A stretch of 64,000 nucleotides of DNA from Rhizobium sp. FKL33 (GTDB lineage Bacteria > Pseudomonadota > Alphaproteobacteria > Rhizobiales > Rhizobiaceae), in NCBI RefSeq assembly GCF_005222915.1, contig NZ_STFX01000036.1, positions 1 to 64,000 on the forward strand. The letters run 5' to 3'. Positions 60,565 to 64,000 of the stretch are shown here, in pieces. Both the position numbers and the translations under genes were made by a program. How positions within the stretch are numbered: the first letter of the stretch is position 1; each line of letters opens with the position of its first letter. The notes under the pieces were generated by a model. It was not told the origin of the DNA. It made no database searches and saw nothing but the letters and a program-made list of their open reading frames with translations.

Positions 60565-61001
60565 GAGTGGTTCCTTTGATGAGTGAGGGCCAACAGGCCC
60601 AGAATGGCGGCGAAGGCTGCCAGCGAAAGCAAGGGGATGGGCAGGCCCAGAATGGTCATTGCCGCGTCGGAGCATGATGGCCCCTTGCCACATGGTTTGA
60701 GCGCCTCGGCGATGAAACCGAAATAGAGAAGGCTGTGATAGGCGGCGATCAAGAAGCCGACCAGGGCGAGAGGGCCGGCATAAAGCCAGACACGGGTGTC
60801 GTCGCGAAACGAGGCTATGCCCAACACGATGGCGAGGGGGAACATGAACACACGCTGATACCAGCAGAGTACACAGGGCGTCTGCCCCATGACCTCACCG
60901 ATGAACAGTGCCCCCAAGGTCGCCGCGAGCGCGACCATCCACGCCGCGAAGAGCGGTCCCCACGCGCTGGCGGTCTTTGGTGTCTGCTTCACACCGTTCA
61001 T
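60561..61001 (-). CDS. DsbB/BdbC-type quinone-linked disulfide reductase
   Basis: 146 residues with four TM helices. The first Cys pair is in PCVLCWYQR and the second in KPCGKGPSC. It re-oxidises the DsbA-like protein using quinone. The stop overlaps the DsbA-like start and its start overlaps the end of the small membrane gene (ATGA at 60998-61001). Confidence 0.88.
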   Translation of the reverse strand: MNGVKQTPKTASAWGPLFAAWMVALAATLGALFIGEVMGQTPCVLCWYQRVFMFPLAIVLGIASFRDDTRVWLYAGPLALVGFLIAAYHSLLYFGFIAEALKPCGKGPSCSDAAMTILGLPIPLLSLAAFAAILGLLALTHQRNHS

Positions 61002-61183
61002 GTTGCCGCCAAGGCTTCGATTGCGGGCTCCTCGACAAGCGTCGTCTTCTTCGCGGGCGGTTGCTCCTTGAGCACATGGCTGAAGCTGAGCGCGAAGACG
61101 ATCGCGACAAAGAGGACCAGAAGGATCACAGTGACCCTGTTGCGCATTTGCTGGCGTTCGCGGACTTCATTGTCGGTGGGCAT
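60998..61183 (-). CDS. Small single-span membrane protein
   Basis: 61 residues from MPTDNEV. It has one TM helix (VTVILLVLFVAIVFALSFS) and a short periplasmic tail. It overlaps the lipoprotein gene by 17 bp. It resembles small assembly factors of cytochrome oxidase operons, but only in size and layout. Confidence 0.6.
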   Translation of the reverse strand: MPTDNEVRERQQMRNRVTVILLVLFVAIVFALSFSHVLKEQPPAKKTTLVEEPAIEALAAT

Positions 61184-61358
61184 CTGATGCTCTCCATGTG
61201 GTGTAGGCGACTTGCGCGGAGGCCGCCGAATATTCGGCATTCGGGTCAAGGTTGGACTCGGAGCAGCCTCCCATCGCCAGCGTCATGCCGAACACTGCTC
61301 CGGCGGCCAGCGCCCGAAAGCTGCTTATTGTCGTGGGTCCCACGGTCGGCCAAGTCAT
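61167..61358 (-). CDS. Small lipoprotein
   Basis: 63 residues with lipobox GMTLAMGGCSES and a polar tail. Its start overlaps the PCuAC-like gene stop (ATGA). It is coupled to both neighbours. Function unknown. Confidence 0.6.
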   Translation of the reverse strand: MTWPTVGPTTISSFRALAAGAVFGMTLAMGGCSESNLDPNAEYSAASAQVAYTTWRASDAHRQ

Positions 61359-61888
61359 GGCTTGTTCGGTGACGGATGGTGATGGTCGGTCAATGACGTA
61401 TCATCGGCGATGAAGCGCGCTTGCAGCGAGGCGGACGACCCGTCATCAAAACGGACGGTGATCTTGGGGCTCTCGATGGCTTTGGTGCCGTTCAAGAGCA
61501 GGAACACCGTATCGATATCCATGTGAAGTTCGGATTTCGACGGCACCGTCACAACGGACGCGTCCAGCATGGAACGCACGACGTCGTCACTGACACGTTT
61601 GGCGAGCTCCGCTTTGCCGAAGGCTTCGACCTCGATCGAACGGATGACCTTATCCGAGGAGGACCCGTTCCAGATCGTCAGGTAGCCTGCAAAGCCATCC
61701 GACCCGAATGGAACGAATTCGGCGTGCTCGACGAGCACAGAGCCTTCGTACTCTGAAGACTGGCTATGGACATCCTGAGTGGAGGCGGTCACGGCCGAGG
61801 CTATGAGCGTGAACACCAAGGTCGCGGCGGCAAGGCGCATCGGCTTCGTGTCGGTCCCAGTGTCGTGCAAGGTGGTCCTCTGCTTCAA
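61355..61888 (-). CDS. PCu(A)C-like periplasmic copper-binding protein (divergent)
   Basis: 177 residues starting with TTG in overlap with the SCO stop; an internal ATG at 61840 would give 161. It has a signal segment (RLAAATLVFTLIASAVTAS). The mature part has the PCu(A)C layout (FAGYLTIWNGSSSDKVIRSIEV, SKSELHMDIDTVFLLLNG, SPKITVRFDDG). It ends with TDHHHPSPNKP. It probably binds copper with SCO and the PCu(A)C protein at 62535. Confidence 0.72.
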   Translation of the reverse strand: MKQRTTLHDTGTDTKPMRLAAATLVFTLIASAVTASTQDVHSQSSEYEGSVLVEHAEFVPFGSDGFAGYLTIWNGSSSDKVIRSIEVEAFGKAELAKRVSDDVVRSMLDASVVTVPSKSELHMDIDTVFLLLNGTKAIESPKITVRFDDGSSASLQARFIADDTSLTDHHHPSPNKP

Positions 61889-62538
61889 TTCGCCCTCGCC
61901 GCAGGTGGATTTTCGTTGCTGGAGACATGTGTCGGGGCCGTATGGGCGAGCATGATCAGTTTCTTGACCTGCGCATCCCGGCTGTCATGCATGTCGAGCG
62001 TGCCCTGCAAGGTCCCGTCGGCTTTGACCAACCTGACGCCCGCGCTGTGATCCATAGTGTAGTCTCCGCCCTCGGTTGGCACCTTCTTGAAGGAGGCCGC
62101 GAAGGCCTTGGCTGCCAATCTGGTGGCGTCGACGTCGCCGCGAAGGGCGATGATCCGTGCATCGAATGCGGTCATGTATTGGCGCAGGGACTCGGCGCTG
62201 TCCCGCTCGGGATCGACGGTTATGAAGATGGGCGTGAGTTCATTGGCAGCTTCGCCCATCTCCTTCAGCAAGGAGGTCAGTTCGGCCAATGTCGTCGGGC
62301 AGATTTCCGGGCAGTGGGTGAAGCCGAAGAACACGGCAAGCGGGCGACCCGCGATGTTCGCCTTCGAGAAATCCCGTCCATCGAGTGTCTTCAAATTGAA
62401 GTCGCCGATCTCCAGCCCTGATTGGGCGGTAATCTCGTTCCTCGATACGGTGGGAAGCCGGACATAGATCGACAGGCTAAGGACGACCACAGCCGCAACC
62501 ACATAAATCGGCAGCAGGCGTCGAAAGCGAGGAGTCAT
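61885..62538 (-). CDS. SCO1/SenC-family copper chaperone
   Basis: 217 residues anchored by an N-terminal TM helix. The copper site is FTHCPEICPTTL (CxxxC) with the third ligand His in YTMDHSAGVRLV. It delivers Cu to cytochrome oxidase CuA or acts as a thiol reductase. Start overlaps the PCu(A)C stop (ATGA). Confidence 0.9.
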   Translation of the reverse strand: MTPRFRRLLPIYVVAAVVVLSLSIYVRLPTVSRNEITAQSGLEIGDFNLKTLDGRDFSKANIAGRPLAVFFGFTHCPEICPTTLAELTSLLKEMGEAANELTPIFITVDPERDSAESLRQYMTAFDARIIALRGDVDATRLAAKAFAASFKKVPTEGGDYTMDHSAGVRLVKADGTLQGTLDMHDSRDAQVKKLIMLAHTAPTHVSSNENPPAARAN

Positions 62539-63017
62539 TGCATGTGGTCCTGATGCTCGTTGGCCACCTCTGGCGGCGAACGCGCCACTACGAGCTCGAC
62601 GTCAAACCGTCCCGCCTTCTCGAAGGTCAATGTAAGCGGGATTTTCTCACCTTCCCCCGGGCGGGACTTCGGATTGAGCAGCATGAGATGAAGATCACCT
62701 GGCTCGAATTCGACGGTTTGGCCCGGCGGGATCGCAACGCCATCCGTCACCTGCCGCATGGTCGCGATACCATCGTTGATCGCCGACGCATGGATTTGGA
62801 CGTTGTCGCTTATCGGGGATGAGACCGCGATGAGGCGGTCGGGTTCAACACCACTGTTGGTGATGGACAAATAGCCTCCGAGCACCGGAGCGCCTGGAGG
62901 CGCAACACGGGACCACGCTCTCTTGATCTCCAGGTCTGCCGCGCACGCCTCCTGGACGACCGACGATAGCGAGGCGGCCGCAAAGATCAGAAGGAATGCG
63001 ACGAGGCGGCCGATCAT
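62535..63017 (-). CDS. PCu(A)C periplasmic copper chaperone
   Basis: 160 residues with a signal peptide (GRLVAFLLIFAAASLSSVV). The metal-binding pattern is present: His and Met in DNVQIHASAINDGIATMRQV, and DLHLMLLNPKSR. It ends with His/Met (NEHQDHMQ). It passes Cu(I) to SCO and the oxidase. Start overlaps the P-type ATPase stop (ATGA). Confidence 0.9.
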   Translation of the reverse strand: MIGRLVAFLLIFAAASLSSVVQEACAADLEIKRAWSRVAPPGAPVLGGYLSITNSGVEPDRLIAVSSPISDNVQIHASAINDGIATMRQVTDGVAIPPGQTVEFEPGDLHLMLLNPKSRPGEGEKIPLTLTFEKAGRFDVELVVARSPPEVANEHQDHMQ

Positions 63018-64000
63018 TCGGTCTCACCTCCTAGCTTCGGCGACAGCAGGCGCAGGGCATTCATGGTGACGAGCACCGTCGCTCCGGTGTCGGCTAGGAT
63101 CGCAGGCCACAGCCCGGTTACGCCAATGACCGTGGTCACGAGGAATACGGCCTTCAGGCCGAGCGCGATGGTGATGTTCTGCGTGATGTTGGACATGGTA
63201 TTCTTCGACAGCCGGATCATACGCGAGATGTCGCGGACACGGCCATGCAGGACGGCGGCATCCGCGGTCTCAAGTGCAACGTCCGTGCCGCCCCCCATGG
63301 CGATGCCGATGTCGGCCGCGGCGAGTGCAGGCGCGTCGTTGATACCGTCGCCGACCTTTGCCACGACCATGCCCTTCGCGCGTAGTTCGCCGACGATCTT
63401 CTGCTTGTCCTCCGGCAGGAGCTCGGCACGGACATCGTCCATCCCAAGCTGCGCGCCGATCGCCTTGGCGGTGCGGCTGTTGTCGCCTGTAAGCATGACA
63501 GTCTGAATGCCAAGCTCCTTGAGCGCCTTGAGCCCATCCTTGGCGTCCGGCCGAGGCTCATCACGCATAGCGATAGCTCCGGCCACCTCCTGGCCCGCGA
63601 GAAGCACGGACACCGTCTTGCCGTCGTCGTTCAGCAGCCGGATGAGCTCCTTGAAGTCTGACGAAATCGTGGCGATTTCCGCTGCCGCTTGAGGTGATCC
63701 GAGGAATATGGAAGTGCCGTCGACCATCGCGGTGACGCCTTTGCCCCCGATCGCCTTCGATTCCGAGGCCGAGGCAGCCTGCACTTTGGCTTCCTCGGCC
63801 TTAGCCAGGATCGCCAGAGCCAACGGGTGACTGGAGCCCGTTTCCAAAGCTGCGGCAAGTCCCAGGACTTCGCTTTCGCTACGGCTCAGGGAGATGATGT
63901 CGGTGACCTTGGGTTTCCCCTCGGTAAGTGTCCCCGTCTTGTCGAGTGCGATGGCCGTGATCTTGCCAAGGCCCTCCAGGACCGCGCCACCCTTGAGCAG
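63014..64000 (-). CDS. Heavy-metal P1B-type ATPase, partial (N-terminus beyond the window)
   Basis: 329 codons of the C-terminal part in frame to the window edge. It has [21 protein letters not shown] (phosphorylation motif near 63930), ETGSSHPLALA (the HP nucleotide site), VMLTGDNSRTAKAI and [22 protein letters not shown], then two closing TM helices. The style (LLKGGAVLEGLGKI) resembles Zn/Cd/Pb/Co pumps (CadA/ZntA) more than CopA. An internal ATG at 63847 is not the real start. Confidence 0.88.
   Translation of the reverse strand: MLKGGAVLEGLGKITAIALDKTGTLTEGKPKVTDIISLSRSESEVLGLAAALETGSSHPLALAILAKAEEAKVQAASASESKAIGGKGVTAMVDGTSIFLGSPQAAAEIATISSDFKELIRLLNDDGKTVSVLLAGQEVAGAIAMRDEPRPDAKDGLKALKELGIQTVMLTGDNSRTAKAIGAQLGMDDVRAELLPEDKQKIVGELRAKGMVVAKVGDGINDAPALAAADIGIAMGGGTDVALETADAAVLHGRVRDISRMIRLSKNTMSNITQNITIALGLKAVFLVTTVIGVTGLWPAILADTGATVLVTMNALRLLSPKLGGETE

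Noticed and set aside
1-64000. CRISPR array, rRNA genes or plasmid replication/partition genes
   Set aside because: No regularly spaced repeats, no rRNA-like stretch and no RepABC, ParA or origin iterons were seen.

Overview
The window reads as accessory DNA (plasmid, chromid or genomic island) of a Hyphomicrobiales/Rhizobiaceae-type alphaproteobacterium. The reasons are the high GC content, a MotA that looks rhizobial, a dmeR-dmeF Co/Ni efflux pair, an alphaproteobacterial LexA box (GAAC-N7-GAAC), a CelD/BcsL-type protein and a dense heavy-metal cargo. No housekeeping operon, rRNA, CRISPR array or replication origin was recognised.

Left part (1-10 kb): a tyrosine recombinase and a small coiled-coil partner, resembling the tnpB/tnpC pair of Tn554-like elements, lie next to a RecQ helicase. 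A complete type III CBASS anti-phage operon follows: TRIP13-like AAA+ ATPase (Cap6), a second HORMA-like or accessory protein, a HORMA protein (Cap7), a CdnC-like nucleotidyltransferase, and a Cap4-type nuclease-SAVED effector. Convergent to it lies an XRE repressor plus ImmA-type peptidase pair matching CapH/CapP. A perfect dyad upstream of the CBASS promoter shares a 15/17 motif with the capH promoter, which suggests a common operator.

10-21 kb: a mosaic of small conserved unknowns, an SDR pseudogene, TetR and LysR regulators, an aldo/keto reductase and a two-gene unit with HARP-like repeats. It also holds a LexA-box-controlled operon (small protein, two zinc-ribbon proteins, SRAP peptidase). 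The SRAP gene is split by an insertion carrying a TauE-like permease and an IS110-family transposase.

21-54 kb: a copper/cobalt/nickel resistance island. It holds copper chaperones, CopA-type ATPases, CueR, DmeR-DmeF, a CusBA-type RND pump with TolC, a multicopper oxidase, cupredoxin, CusF, a Csp-type copper store, DUF305 and DUF411 proteins, cytochromes c' and b561, and several tiny His/Cys-rich exported proteins. Four promoters carry CueR-type 19-bp spacers with dyads. Two paralogous membrane adenylate cyclases lie in the metal clusters, with a Crp/Fnr-type regulator near the first. A degenerate tRNA-like sequence follows cueR. At 30.1-32.4 kb an unrelated three-gene operon (unknown protein with a TQSC motif, HTH protein, TIGR04255 protein) is the best candidate for an undescribed defence or toxin-antitoxin-like system.

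54-64 kb: an orphan motA coupled to a CelD-like gene, YchJ and YkgJ proteins, a TerD/VWA stress pair, and a tight envelope operon for thiol-redox and copper delivery (DsbA-like, DsbB-like, PCuAC x2, SCO, small lipoproteins). The operon runs out of a heavy-metal P-type ATPase that is cut by the window edge.
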